Origin: Anaeromicropila herbilytica
Lineage (GTDB): Bacteria; Bacillota; Clostridia; Lachnospirales; Lachnospiraceae
DNA length: 64,000 nucleotides
Assembly (NCBI RefSeq): GCF_016591975.1
Contig: NZ_AP024169.1
Location: 706,001 to 770,000 of the forward strand
Direction of reading: 5' to 3'
Part shown: positions 43,140 through 52,222 of the stretch, in pieces
Layout: each line of letters begins with the position of its first letter
How positions within the stretch are numbered: position 1 is the first letter of the stretch
The notes under the pieces: generated by a model
Told to the model about the DNA's origin: nothing
Seen by the model: only the letters and a program-made list of their open reading frames with translations
The model's database searches: none
Position numbers and translations under genes: made by a program

Positions 43140-43168
43140 TTGACAATAAGTGAATGATCATTTATTAT
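43140..43168 (+). promoter_or_regulatory. tetR promoter with palindromic operator in the spacer
   Basis: TTGACA (43140-43145), 17-bp spacer, TATTAT (43163-43168). The spacer contains the palindrome AATGATCATT (43153-43162), well placed for autorepression by the TetR protein encoded just downstream. Confidence 0.65.
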
Positions 43169-43204
43169 AGGATTAACCCTTAAACGAAAAGTTAGGTGGT
43201 ATTC

Positions 43205-43768
43205 ATGAGAAAAAAAGATGATGAAAAGAAAAATTGTATTAAAAGTGCAGTCATGAAGTTGATGCTAGAAGAGGGGTTTCAAGGGACTTCCGTTTCTAAG
43301 ATAGCAAAGACTGCGGGAGTATCTCCAGCAACGGTATATATTTATTATGAAAATAAAGATGCTATGCTTCGAGAAATCTATAAAGAATATGCAGAAGATA
43401 CGTACCAATATTTGCTTGATAGTCTGTCACTTGATATGAGTGGAAAAGAAATTACCGCAGAGTTAATTCGCAGGTATTATATATTTATCATTGAACATGA
43501 AGAAGTATTTCATTTCATTGAACAATATAGTTCTTGTCCAATTCTTCATAGTAGTTGTGGAGCAATGAAGGGATTATCAGATTTAAATAACCTATTAACG
43601 GATCTAAAGAAAAGAGAAATCTTAAATAATTATAGCAATGATAATTTATATGCAATTCTATTTTCGCCAGTGAAATTTATAGCAAAAAAGCACGATAGTT
43701 CAGAAATTGCATCAGAGCGTTTGGAGGAGTTAATCTCAATGGTACAAAGATTAATCCTAAAAGATTAG
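43205..43768 (+). CDS. TetR-family transcriptional regulator
   Basis: A 187-residue regulator: N-terminal HTH with GFQGTSVSKIAKTAGVSPATV followed by YIYYENKDAMLREIY, and a helical ligand domain. GTG 43196 opens the frame, but it lies inside the AGGTGG ribosome site, so ATG 43205 is taken. It lies alone; the closest genes are the DUF1858 protein downstream and the CPBP protease upstream, both possible targets. Ligand unknown. Confidence 0.85.
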   Translation: MRKKDDEKKNCIKSAVMKLMLEEGFQGTSVSKIAKTAGVSPATVYIYYENKDAMLREIYKEYAEDTYQYLLDSLSLDMSGKEITAELIRRYYIFIIEHEEVFHFIEQYSSCPILHSSCGAMKGLSDLNNLLTDLKKREILNNYSNDNLYAILFSPVKFIAKKHDSSEIASERLEELISMVQRLILKD

Positions 43769-43782
43769 AGTCAAAAGTGTAA

Positions 43783-43877
43783 CTTCACAAACTCGTCAAA
43801 GTCCGGGCGATGTAAAAGTATGAATCATGGTAATTAATATACTGTTTTGCCTGAATTTATAAAGTATAATGTAGATT
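43783..43877. repeat. Intergenic repeat, half-copy of the element at 52.2-52.5 kb
   Basis: CTTCACAAACTCGTCAAAGT at 43783 matches 52421 exactly, and similarity continues through GAATCATG.TAATTAAT to CCTGAATTTATAAAGTAT (43851-43868), equal to 52487-52504. Only one arm of the palindrome is here. The DNA between 43769 and 44035 holds nothing else recognisable except a small GCGAGTATAAGAGCTCGC palindrome at about 43935. Confidence 0.6.
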
Positions 43878-44035
43878 ATCTTGCGAAGTTTGAGTAACAA
43901 AGTAATATAATGCATATAACGATTAAGCAATAAGCGAGTATAAGAGCTCGCTTATATGATACGATTTAAGTAAATGAATATTCACTTTATAACTACATAA
44001 AAGGATATGTGGAAGCAATGAAAGGAGATTAAGAT

Positions 44036-44236
44036 ATGCAAGTAACTAAGGAAACAATAATTGGAGATATGATAAATGAAAATAGAGGAACTGCAGCGAT
44101 TCTAATGGAAGCTGGTATGCATTGTGTCATGTGCCCATCTGCTCAAGGTGAGAGCATAGAAGAAGCAGCAATGGTACATGGAATTGAAGCTGACGCTTTA
44201 GTACAAGAGATTAATAACTATCTTATTAGTCAATAA
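44036..44236 (+). CDS. DUF1858 small protein (hybrid-cluster-associated disulfide type)
   Basis: 66 residues with the DUF1858 pattern TIIGDMINENRGTAAILMEAGMHC..C, where two cysteines (HCVMCPS) form the presumed redox pair. These small domains are often found next to hybrid-cluster or ferredoxin-linked proteins; none is adjacent here. RBS AAAGGAG precedes the ATG. The function is not known; a redox-disulfide role is the family proposal. Confidence 0.85.
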   Translation: MQVTKETIIGDMINENRGTAAILMEAGMHCVMCPSAQGESIEEAAMVHGIEADALVQEINNYLISQ

Positions 44237-44281
44237 ATAGTATTTAAGAACAATATTGTAGCATCGCAATATAGTAGTCAT

Positions 44282-44311
44282 GGCGAATTCGAAAAACTAA
44301 TTCGCCTATTT
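44282..44311 (+). terminator. Terminator after DUF1858 gene
   Basis: GGCGAATT (44282-44289) pairs with AATTCGCC (44299-44306), followed by TATTTTAT. It lies only 18 bp before the CIRCE operator. Confidence 0.75.
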
Positions 44312-44323
44312 TATACAATAACG

Positions 44324-44350
44324 TTAGCACTCAAACAAATAGAGTGCTGA
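44324..44350. promoter_or_regulatory. CIRCE operator (HrcA binding site) upstream of lon
   Basis: TTAGCACTC (44324-44332), nine-base spacer, GAGTGCTGA (44342-44350). This matches the CIRCE consensus TTAGCACTC-N9-GAGTGCTAA except for the second-last position. It ends 19 bp before the lon start codon, so HrcA would block the lon promoter or its 5' end. Confidence 0.88.
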
Positions 44351-44368
44351 TAATAAGGAGGAAAATGA

Positions 44369-46633
44369 ATGATGACATTACCTATATATGATACAGTTAT
44401 TCTACCAGGTGTAACTTATTTCTTTAAAAAAGATATGTTACATAAATTCAATATAGCATCACCTAAAGCAGGTGAGGATATAATATTTTTAATATTAAAA
44501 TCGGATAAAGATAGAGAAGATATGACTCCAGATGATTTTTATCCAATTGGTGTCTCAGGGAAGATTGAATATGTTGATGAGGATGGAAATGTTAGTATCA
44601 AGACAAAGGAGAGAGTTGAGCTCAGCGATATTGATGTAGCAGAAGAAGAGATAACGCTTACTGCAAGTATTAGCGCTGATATAGAAGATATCTCAGAACA
44701 AGAGTTAAAGGCAACATTAAAGAAGATAAGATCAGAACTTCTTAAGTTTACGAAAGGTACTCAGTGGGGAGTCTGGGCAAGAGGATTTATTCTTCAATGG
44801 AAGAGTATAAATGAAATAGCATCTGCCCTGTCTGGATATCTGAATCTAACAGATGAGGAAAAATATCTCTTGTTAGAAGAAGTTTCAATAAAACGTAGAA
44901 CGGAACAAATAGAAAAAGTAGTCTATGAATTTATTGAAATGACAAGAATAGGTAATGAAGCTGAGACTGCTCAAAAGGAGACTTATGAACAGGCATATCG
45001 AGAGTCCGCTATAAAGAAACAAATTGATTTCTTACAGAAACAGTTAGATGACATGCATCCAGAAAATGTATCGGATGTTCGAAGATTTGAGAATAAGATT
45101 AACGATTCTAATATGGATGAAGAAGCGAGAAAAGAAGTACTTAAGGCTCTAAATCGTATGAAAAAGGAAGGAAAAGATGGCCACGAGTACGGTATTCTTT
45201 ATGATTATCTAGAGTTCGTTACAAGTCTTTCATGGAAAAAGGAAGAGGCCAGCAAGGTGGATCTAGTGGAAGCTGAGGATATCCTAGATGAACAACATTA
45301 TGGGTTAAAGAAAGTAAAGGAAAGAATTATTCAACAATTGGCAGTTATGGCTTTGAATAAGAAGCAGTCAGGTTCCATCCTTCTCTTTGTAGGAGCTCCA
45401 GGAACAGGAAAGACAAGTATCGGTCAGAGTATAGCCAAAGCCCTTAATAGAGAATACGTAAGAATCAGTCTTGGAGGAATCCGTGATGAAGCGGAGATAC
45501 GTGGGCATAGAAGAACTTATGTGGGGGCATTGCCTGGAAGAATTATGGAGGGTATGAAACGAAGTGGTGTATCTAACCCAGTTATGGTGTTAGATGAGGT
45601 TGATAAATTATCAAGAGATCATAGTGGAGATCCAGCAAGTGCATTGCTAGAAGTATTAGATCCAGAACAGAATAGTAATTTTACAGACCATTATATGAAT
45701 GTACCATATGATTTGTCTGATGTGCTATTTGTATGTACTGCTAACTCTATTGATACGATACCAGAACCATTATTAAATCGTATGGAAGTGATTCAGTTCC
45801 CAGGATATACTGAGATTGAAAAATTACAGATTGCTCGTAAGCATTTACTTCCTAAAGCTATGAAGGATATGGGAATTAAAGCACAGAATCTAAAAGTTAC
45901 TGAAGAGGCATTGAAGAAGATTATCGATGGTTATACTATGGAAGCAGGAGTTCGTAGCTTGAAGAAACAGATTGACCATTTATGCCGTTATGCTGCAGTA
46001 CAATTAGTAAAAGGGGAAAAGAAGAGCATTACCGTTGGAGAGAAGAAAATCTCAGAGTATCTAGGAAGAAAAGCAAGGAATCATGACAGTATACTAAAAG
46101 ATAAGACTCCTGGTGTGGTGACAGGTCTAGCTTGGACACGTGCTGGTGGTGAGATATTATTTATAGAGACTTCTCTTACCAAGGGGAGTGGTAAAATCAT
46201 AATTACTGGTCAACTTGGCGATGTTATGAAGGAATCTGCTCAGATTGCACTTAGTGTGGTCAAATCAATGTATCCAAAAGAAGCAGAAATTCTTGCTAAG
46301 AGTGATTTGCATATTCATGTTCCAGCTGGAGCAGTACCAAAGGATGGACCTTCCGCGGGAATCACGCTGGTAACTGCATTATCCTCCTTAGTGAAGGGAA
46401 AAGCAGTGAATCCAGAATATGCAATGACTGGAGAAGTATCCTTAAGAGGACAAGTTATGCCAATCGGTGGATTGCCTGAAAAACTTATGGCTGCCCAGAG
46501 GGCAGGTGTGAAAAAAGTCTTCATTCCATTTGAAAATGTGGATGATCTAGAAGACGTAGCGGATGAAGTAAAAGAAAAATTAGAGATTCTTCCTGTGAAG
46601 AAGGTTACAGATGTATTGAAAGTAGCCCTGTAG
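44369..46633 (+). CDS. lon: ATP-dependent Lon protease (endopeptidase La)
   Basis: Heat-shock AAA+ protease of 754 residues that unfolds and degrades damaged and regulatory proteins in the cytoplasm. Order: N-terminal substrate domain (about 1-190), helical linker, AAA+ module with Walker A GAPGTGKTS and Walker B VMVLDEVDK, and a C-terminal protease domain with Ser662 (PKDGPSAGIT) and Lys705 (GGLPEKLMAA) as the catalytic dyad. AAGGAGG 7 bp before ATG 44369 fixes the start. A CIRCE operator lies directly upstream, so it is probably under HrcA control with groESL and dnaK. A terminator follows. Confidence 0.95.
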   Translation: MMTLPIYDTVILPGVTYFFKKDMLHKFNIASPKAGEDIIFLILKSDKDREDMTPDDFYPIGVSGKIEYVDEDGNVSIKTKERVELSDIDVAEEEITLTASISADIEDISEQELKATLKKIRSELLKFTKGTQWGVWARGFILQWKSINEIASALSGYLNLTDEEKYLLLEEVSIKRRTEQIEKVVYEFIEMTRIGNEAETAQKETYEQAYRESAIKKQIDFLQKQLDDMHPENVSDVRRFENKINDSNMDEEARKEVLKALNRMKKEGKDGHEYGILYDYLEFVTSLSWKKEEASKVDLVEAEDILDEQHYGLKKVKERIIQQLAVMALNKKQSGSILLFVGAPGTGKTSIGQSIAKALNREYVRISLGGIRDEAEIRGHRRTYVGALPGRIMEGMKRSGVSNPVMVLDEVDKLSRDHSGDPASALLEVLDPEQNSNFTDHYMNVPYDLSDVLFVCTANSIDTIPEPLLNRMEVIQFPGYTEIEKLQIARKHLLPKAMKDMGIKAQNLKVTEEALKKIIDGYTMEAGVRSLKKQIDHLCRYAAVQLVKGEKKSITVGEKKISEYLGRKARNHDSILKDKTPGVVTGLAWTRAGGEILFIETSLTKGSGKIIITGQLGDVMKESAQIALSVVKSMYPKEAEILAKSDLHIHVPAGAVPKDGPSAGITLVTALSSLVKGKAVNPEYAMTGEVSLRGQVMPIGGLPEKLMAAQRAGVKKVFIPFENVDDLEDVADEVKEKLEILPVKKVTDVLKVAL

Positions 46634-46700
46634 TATAGTTTGATTAAAAGAACTCTATTGAGAGTGATAATACAAGTTAAAATATTAAAAAGTATTTCTG

Positions 46701-46737
46701 AAAAAGGATGTTGAATTAATTACTAACATCCTTTTTT
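46701..46737 (+). terminator. Rho-independent terminator after lon
   Basis: GGATGTT (46706-46712) pairs with AACATCC (46725-46731), flanked by A on the left and six T on the right. Confidence 0.88.
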
Positions 46738-46848
46738 ATCGTTCTTTATCATATGTTTTTTACAGTCTGTGCTATAATAAGAATTACATGGGACGTAATA
46801 AACAATCAAAAAAATTATAACAAATTATACAAGAAGGAGTAACTATAA

Positions 46849-47346
46849 ATGAATCTATATATAAAAGAAATTGCAGAAGAAAGAATTGAAATATTATTGG
46901 AGCTATTACGTGAAAAAGCGGATTGGCTTATTAAAATTGAAAAACCAATGTGGAATCCTAAATATTTATCTAAGGAAGAATTTTTAAAGAAATATAATAA
47001 CTGTAAAATGTTTGTAATACAGGAAAGTGAAGAGGTTGTAGGTGGATTCGTATTAATAGAGAATGACCAATCATTTTGGAATAGTGAAGAAAACAATGAT
47101 GCGGCATACTATATACATAAACTTGTAATTAAAGACGGCTATACAGGCAAAGGCTATGCTAAAGATGCAATTGAGTGGGTGAAAGATTACTCAATATCAA
47201 AAAGTAAAACCTACCTTAGACTTGATTGCTATGGCGATAGAGAATATCTAAAAAAGTTATATAGGGAATGTGGATTTACTTTGAAACGAGAAATTCAAGT
47301 AGATCATAATCTAAATGCATGTTTATATGAATTATTGCTAAACTAG
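46849..47346 (+). CDS. GNAT-family N-acetyltransferase
   Basis: 165 residues. The acetyl-CoA-binding motif A is visible as LVIKDGYTGKGYAKDAIEWV, followed by LRLDCYGD and a final strand with CGFTLKREIQV, the typical GNAT order. The acceptor is unknown. RBS AAGGAGTAAC precedes the ATG. It stands alone and converges on an AraC-type gene, with a shared terminator between. Confidence 0.85.
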   Translation: MNLYIKEIAEERIEILLELLREKADWLIKIEKPMWNPKYLSKEEFLKKYNNCKMFVIQESEEVVGGFVLIENDQSFWNSEENNDAAYYIHKLVIKDGYTGKGYAKDAIEWVKDYSISKSKTYLRLDCYGDREYLKKLYRECGFTLKREIQVDHNLNACLYELLLN

Positions 47347-47365
47347 TGTAAAACTAATTTAGCAA
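47335..47365. terminator. Bidirectional hairpin overlapping the GNAT stop codon
   Basis: TTGCTAAACTAGT (47335-47347) pairs with ACTAATTTAGCAA (47353-47365) with one G-U pair. It overlaps the last codons of the acetyltransferase and lies between two converging genes. Confidence 0.55.
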
Positions 47366-47378
47366 TAATAGGTCGAAT

Positions 47379-48257
47379 TTATTTCTTACCATACACCTTT
47401 CTATACTTCGAAGGTGTCGTTCCATATTTCTCACAAAAGGAGCGTATAAAGTAAGAATGATTATTAAATCCACAATTTTCTGATATCTCAATTATCTTTA
47501 GTTCTGTTTCTAAAAGTTTGCGCCCAGCAATCTCTAGTCGATAATCCTTAAGATATTGCGTAAAGCTTTTCCCGGTAATTGTTTTAAATAGTTTCATAAA
47601 ATGACTTTCTGAGAAGCCACAGATATGAGCAGCATCTTTCACACTAATTTCTATATTGTAGTTCTTTTCAATATGTAATAGTACATTCTTTAATTTTATG
47701 TAGATATCTTCCATACGGATATAATCATCATCAATAGGTAGACTATACCTATTTAGAAGATGCATAATAGTAAAGAGATTGGACTTTACCATTAATTCGT
47801 AATTTGAGAAACTTTCCTCTCTATGTATAATCAAATCAATGATGTAAGGATATAATTGCTGATATAGTTCATGGCTTTTTGTAATGTGCACAGGAATTGT
47901 TCTTGTGTGATCTAGAAACGGCTTGAAATATTTCTCAAAGCAGATGTCCTTGGTATGATTAGTTAATAAAGAGTACTGAAAAAGTATATTGTAATACTCC
48001 ATTTTGTTGTCTTCGCATTGTTCAATTGAGTGAAGTTCATGAGGGAGAATAAGAATCATATCGCCATCGTGTAACTCATACCTGGTGGATTGTACAGTAA
48101 CATATCCACGTCCTTTTTGATTATAGATTAACTCCATTTCCTCGTGCCAATGAAGTGGGTAGGAATGAATATACTCTGGAATATTGCCAGGATAGACAAT
48201 ATAAGGGAAGCTGACGTGTCCATGAGTTTTATTTTCTCGAATATTGGTGTCGTTCAT
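47379..48257 (-). CDS. AraC-family transcriptional regulator (cupin sensor)
   Basis: 292 residues: an N-terminal cupin-like sugar-sensing domain (VYPGNIPEYIHSYPLHWHEEME, with conserved His pair) and a C-terminal double HTH (ISVKDAAHICGFSESHFMKLFK and the PSKYR end box). ATG 48257 after GGAGATAACG is preferred to 48269. It is divergent from a GH13 amylase gene at 48452, and the amylase promoter has a poor -35 box, so activation of that gene in response to maltodextrins is likely. Confidence 0.88.
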   Translation of the reverse strand: MNDTNIRENKTHGHVSFPYIVYPGNIPEYIHSYPLHWHEEMELIYNQKGRGYVTVQSTRYELHDGDMILILPHELHSIEQCEDNKMEYYNILFQYSLLTNHTKDICFEKYFKPFLDHTRTIPVHITKSHELYQQLYPYIIDLIIHREESFSNYELMVKSNLFTIMHLLNRYSLPIDDDYIRMEDIYIKLKNVLLHIEKNYNIEISVKDAAHICGFSESHFMKLFKTITGKSFTQYLKDYRLEIAGRKLLETELKIIEISENCGFNNHSYFIRSFCEKYGTTPSKYRKVYGKK

Positions 48258-48401
48258 CGTTATCTCCATTCTGCCGAAACATTGATAAATAAGAGCGTCG
48301 GCTTATTGTGAAATGTATCTTAATTATAATATTAATTGAAAATAATAGTTTTGTGTTATAAAGTTAACTACTTTCTACAAGAATTATATACATAGGAAGA
48401 G

Positions 48402-48428
48402 TATAATGCAAGTATGAAAGCGTTAAGA
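48402..48428 (+). promoter_or_regulatory. Amylase -10 box with overlapping cre-like site
   Basis: TATAAT at 48402-48407, with no good -35 hexamer, fits an activator-dependent promoter. TGAAAGCGTTAAGA (48415-48428) matches the CcpA cre consensus TGWAARCGYTWNCW at 13 of 14 positions and covers the expected start site, so catabolite repression by CcpA is likely. Confidence 0.65.
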
Positions 48429-48451
48429 GCAGCAAGGAGGATATTAAATAT

Positions 48452-50218
48452 ATGAGAATAGCAGAGATTATGCACCGTTGTGCATTTACAGATTGTTACC
48501 CAATAGATAAGAATAAGGTTAGAGTAAATCTTCGCACTGGTAAGGACATTGATGAAGTATATATCATTCATGGAGATCCATATACACCTCATATTACAGG
48601 GGAAAGTGAGTGGAGAGGAGAACGTGAACTTATGGAGAACTCTCTTGAATTACGTTCTCATAAGATGTTTCATATTATTTTGAATCCAGAATATAAAAGA
48701 GAACAATATTATTTCGAACTTCATAGTAAAGATGAAGTCATGTATTACCTTGAAGATGATTTTTATCAGCCAGAGGAGATGAATCTTTCTGGAAAGACCT
48801 ATCAATATTTTATTTTTCCATGGTTGAATCCATCCGATGTATTTCAGGTACCAGAATGGGTGGAGGATACGATTTGGTATCAGATATTTCCAGATCGTTA
48901 CTGTCGTGGTGATATGGGAGAAAAACGTGTGGAGGTAAAGCCATGGAAGTGTGAAGAGGATATGTCATATTGGGATAACTATGGTGGGGATATAAAGGGA
49001 ATCATAAGTAAACTCGATTATATGAAAGACCTTGGTATTACAGGCTTATATCTTACACCAATCTTTGACTCCAATTCCAATCATAAATACAATACCAGTG
49101 ATTATAAGAAGATTGATTCCGACTTTGGTTCAGAAGAAGATCTGAAAGAGCTCATTGAAGAAGCTCATAAACGAGGAATAAGAATAATGTTAGATGCTGT
49201 ATTTAACCATAGTGGGAGAGATTTCGCACCATGGAGAGACGTGTTGCAGAATGGGAAGAATTCACCTTATTACAATTGGTTCTTCATTCAACAATGGCCA
49301 ATAGAAACAGACCATACGAAGGAGTGGTATAAGAGCTATTATTCCTTTGCTTTTGCATCTGGTATGCCAAAGTTAAATACCAACAATCCTGAGGTGATAG
49401 AATATATCATTAGTCTATGCAAGCACTGGGTAACTGATTTACATATTGATGGAATACGATTCGACGTTGGTAATGAGGTGTCGCATACTTTTTTAAAGGC
49501 AGCTAGGCGTGAATTAAAAATAATAAATCCAGAGTTATATTTATTAGGAGAGATCTGGAGGGATTCCATCTCTTGGCTTCAAGGAGATGAATATGATTCC
49601 GTTATGAATTATCCATTTTTAGAGAGTATTAATGACTTCTGGGTACATAAGAATCGCACAGCCAATGAATTCATGTATTCTATGAATCGATGTTATACCC
49701 TATACCAGGAGCAGGTTAATGGAGTTCTCTTCAATTGCCTAGATTCTCATGACGTCCCACGTGCATTTACTAGATGTGGAAGTATGGATGTATTCTTTCA
49801 ACAATTAGCAATATTACTAACCATGCAGGGATCTCCAAGTCTATATTATGGTACGGAGATAGCCATGTCAGGAGGTCAAGATCCAATCAATCGTAAATGT
49901 ATGCCTTGGGAAGAGATTGAAGAAGGAAAATATCAAGAAATCACTGGACAAGTGAAACAATTAATTGCGATACGAAGAGAATATTCACAGACCAAGTGTC
50001 CATATATTGAATGGGTTAATCATGAAGGCACGAGATTAATTCATTATTGCAAAAAAAATGAAGATACGAACGAGATAATGAATATTCTAATTAACGCAGA
50101 AGAGAAAGACATTGTGATTGGTACATTTGAGCATATCTTATTTGCAAGACATTATGAAGAGGGCATAATAAAGGCTGGTGGAGTAGTGATAGGTATTGGT
50201 TTTAACAATTTTCAATAA
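48452..50218 (+). CDS. GH13 alpha-amylase-family enzyme (neopullulanase / cyclomaltodextrinase type)
   Basis: 588 residues, cytoplasmic (no signal peptide). An N-terminal beta-sandwich of CBM34 type (about 1-130) precedes the (beta/alpha)8 barrel. Conserved GH13 regions are seen: DAVFNHSG, GIRFDVGNEV with nucleophile Asp338, GEIW with acid/base Glu367, and LDSHD with Asp434. The N-terminal domain plus the barrel is the arrangement of maltogenic amylase, neopullulanase and cyclomaltodextrinase, which act on short maltodextrins inside the cell. It is divergent from an AraC regulator and followed by a kinase-like gene 23 bp downstream. Confidence 0.9.
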   Translation: MRIAEIMHRCAFTDCYPIDKNKVRVNLRTGKDIDEVYIIHGDPYTPHITGESEWRGERELMENSLELRSHKMFHIILNPEYKREQYYFELHSKDEVMYYLEDDFYQPEEMNLSGKTYQYFIFPWLNPSDVFQVPEWVEDTIWYQIFPDRYCRGDMGEKRVEVKPWKCEEDMSYWDNYGGDIKGIISKLDYMKDLGITGLYLTPIFDSNSNHKYNTSDYKKIDSDFGSEEDLKELIEEAHKRGIRIMLDAVFNHSGRDFAPWRDVLQNGKNSPYYNWFFIQQWPIETDHTKEWYKSYYSFAFASGMPKLNTNNPEVIEYIISLCKHWVTDLHIDGIRFDVGNEVSHTFLKAARRELKIINPELYLLGEIWRDSISWLQGDEYDSVMNYPFLESINDFWVHKNRTANEFMYSMNRCYTLYQEQVNGVLFNCLDSHDVPRAFTRCGSMDVFFQQLAILLTMQGSPSLYYGTEIAMSGGQDPINRKCMPWEEIEEGKYQEITGQVKQLIAIRREYSQTKCPYIEWVNHEGTRLIHYCKKNEDTNEIMNILINAEEKDIVIGTFEHILFARHYEEGIIKAGGVVIGIGFNNFQ

Positions 50219-50241
50219 GGTAAAAAAGGATGGAAACAATC

Positions 50242-50775
50242 ATGGAGAAACTTAGTGTTAATGACAAGGAATATAATATTATAAAGCTCCTTGGAAAAGG
50301 GAAGGGAGGATATTCCTATCTTGCGACAGATGGCTATCATGAATATGTGCTAAAGCAGATTCACCATGAACCCTGCAGCTATTATCAATTTGGTAATAAG
50401 ATAGAAGCAGAGAGTACAGATTATAAGAGGCTGAAAAGCACTGGAATTAGAATGCCACAGTTGTTATGCATTGATGAGAAAGAAGAGAGAATACTAAAAG
50501 AATACATAGATGGTCCTACAATCTATGATCTGGTTCTGCTTGATCAGATGCAAGAGAGATATATAGAACAGGTTAAAGAGATGTGTTCACTTCTATATCT
50601 AAATAGGCTAAATATTGACTATTTTCCAACTAATTTTGTGGTAAAAGATAATCTGATTTACTATATTGATTATGAATGTAATAATTATATGGAAGAATGG
50701 AATTTTGAGAATTGGGGTATTAAGTATTGGTCAAAGACAGCAGAGTTTTTAGAGTACGTGAATAACCAAAAATAA
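50242..50775 (+). CDS. Small protein-kinase-like (RIO/aminoglycoside-phosphotransferase fold) protein
   Basis: 177 residues with kinase-fold landmarks: glycine loop LGKGKGGYSYLA, the strand lysine in YVLKQIH, a catalytic-loop-like NIDYFPTNFVVK (Asp and Asn spaced as in kinases), and YIDYE in place of DFG. It is shorter than normal kinases, lacking much of the C-lobe. ATG 50242 (MEKLSV) after AAAGGATGG is preferred to 50230. It lies 23 bp after the amylase gene, so they may be co-transcribed; a sugar- or protein-phosphorylating role is open. Confidence 0.65.
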   Translation: MEKLSVNDKEYNIIKLLGKGKGGYSYLATDGYHEYVLKQIHHEPCSYYQFGNKIEAESTDYKRLKSTGIRMPQLLCIDEKEERILKEYIDGPTIYDLVLLDQMQERYIEQVKEMCSLLYLNRLNIDYFPTNFVVKDNLIYYIDYECNNYMEEWNFENWGIKYWSKTAEFLEYVNNQK

Positions 50776-50823
50776 TGGCTTAATGTATTGAGAGCTAATG
50801 CTCTAGAATAAATGATATAAAAT

Positions 50824-50877
50824 AAAGATGAGTGAACTAAGGGACTCTATTAGTCGTATTAGTTCACTCATCTTTTT
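50824..50877. terminator. Bidirectional terminator
   Basis: AAAGATGAGTGAACTA (50824-50839) pairs with TAGTTCACTCATCTTT (50860-50875), flanked by A and T runs. It lies between the plus-strand amylase-kinase genes and the converging DUF4317 gene. Confidence 0.9.
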
Positions 50878-50912
50878 ACTAAAGAACATTTTAGTGAATA
50901 CCAATTATAGCA

Positions 50913-52172
50913 TTATTCACTCAGTTCTGTTACATTTGCTTGTTCATCTTCATCTAATGGAATAACAAGGCAGTTCTTGCCATCAATTACTTGAGAAGTG
51001 ATTTGCTGCATTTTCTTTGGTTTTACTTTTAGAATAACATCAAAGTTCTGATTAGATTCTGTATCTATGGAATCATCCAAAGAGTATGTATCAGCCTTTA
51101 TTGAAGTAACCTCTTCTAACTTTGTTTGTAATTGTTGTACCTTTTCTTCTAATTCTATTTCCTTCTTACGTTTCGCGTGTTCTGCTAACACTTTACTGTC
51201 AATTAAATGATCTACTACTGGAGGAGTATCTTTAAATTGTTCAACATAGGAATCTTCAATCTTTTTTGTGATTTCCTCAGGTAAATCGCAAGAACCTATA
51301 ATTTCTTGAATTGAATCACTGGTAAGATGAAGTGGATCTTCTTTGGAATCATTAACAGCAGCATGTTCATCAGCCATAAGACTTAGGGACTCCTGAATCT
51401 CTATAAATACTTTGTTGCTTTGGCTTTCATTTTGAATTGCAGTATTAATAATTGTTTGGAAGGTATTCTTTTGTTCGGTCGCTGTTTGCTTAGAAGGGCA
51501 GCCTAATACATCCTCCATTAATTCTTTATGTGGCTCTTTGGTATCTTTCGTATAGTACAAAACGGAATGAATATCCGTGCTACGTTCTGTAAAAGCAGGA
51601 AAGATAAATCCTGTATCGGGAGCATTAACTACCCAATCTCGGTTACGTGGTCCAATTCTACCTTCATCTTCTAGATAGCCAAGACCAGCTTTTGTAAGAG
51701 TAACAGGGCAAATAGCACATAGAAGATATTCATATACTTCTTCAGATTCATCTAATTTCGCTTTATCACTTGTCCTTGTCATAACGTCATACGCATCATG
51801 GAAGATAAGAATTAGATAATTACCAGCATAATCATAATGGTCTATAATTAGCTGATAGAAGGATTCAAGGAGACCCTCGTTTTTAAGTTTACTTTCTCTT
51901 AAGCCCATAAGAAATTGTTGTTTTCCACCAGTCTTTTCTTCTTCAAGAGGAAAATCAAGTTCTAAAAGGTTATTTCCCATAGTTCCGGATAATGCTTTCT
52001 TGGCAATCTCTAAGTATTTGTAGAATTCATCATCCTCAAGATTTAAGAAAGTTTCATTAAGATTTAAAAGGATTTCTTTCTCTCCATTTACATAACAACC
52101 AGTTAATTTAGTAAAGGTACATTCATTTTTTTTCAATCTTCTCTTTAGCTCTAATACATCTTTTTTTGTCAT
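50913..52172 (-). CDS. DUF4317 family protein
   Basis: 419 residues. The N-terminus TKKDVLELKRRLKKNECTF and the early cysteine-glycine turn TGCYVNGEKE are the mark of DUF4317, a family largely limited to Clostridia and relatives. The C-terminal third (about residues 320-380) is a charged coiled coil, followed by a short acidic tail. No enzymatic motif or membrane helix is visible. ATG 52172 follows GGAGGTTCTT, so the four extra residues upstream are dropped. Function unknown. Confidence 0.82.
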   Translation of the reverse strand: MTKKDVLELKRRLKKNECTFTKLTGCYVNGEKEILLNLNETFLNLEDDEFYKYLEIAKKALSGTMGNNLLELDFPLEEEKTGGKQQFLMGLRESKLKNEGLLESFYQLIIDHYDYAGNYLILIFHDAYDVMTRTSDKAKLDESEEVYEYLLCAICPVTLTKAGLGYLEDEGRIGPRNRDWVVNAPDTGFIFPAFTERSTDIHSVLYYTKDTKEPHKELMEDVLGCPSKQTATEQKNTFQTIINTAIQNESQSNKVFIEIQESLSLMADEHAAVNDSKEDPLHLTSDSIQEIIGSCDLPEEITKKIEDSYVEQFKDTPPVVDHLIDSKVLAEHAKRKKEIELEEKVQQLQTKLEEVTSIKADTYSLDDSIDTESNQNFDVILKVKPKKMQQITSQVIDGKNCLVIPLDEDEQANVTELSE

Positions 52173-52222
52173 AAGAACCTCCATTACGTATTATTAACTC
52201 AGCCTTCACAGTAGTTAGTGAA

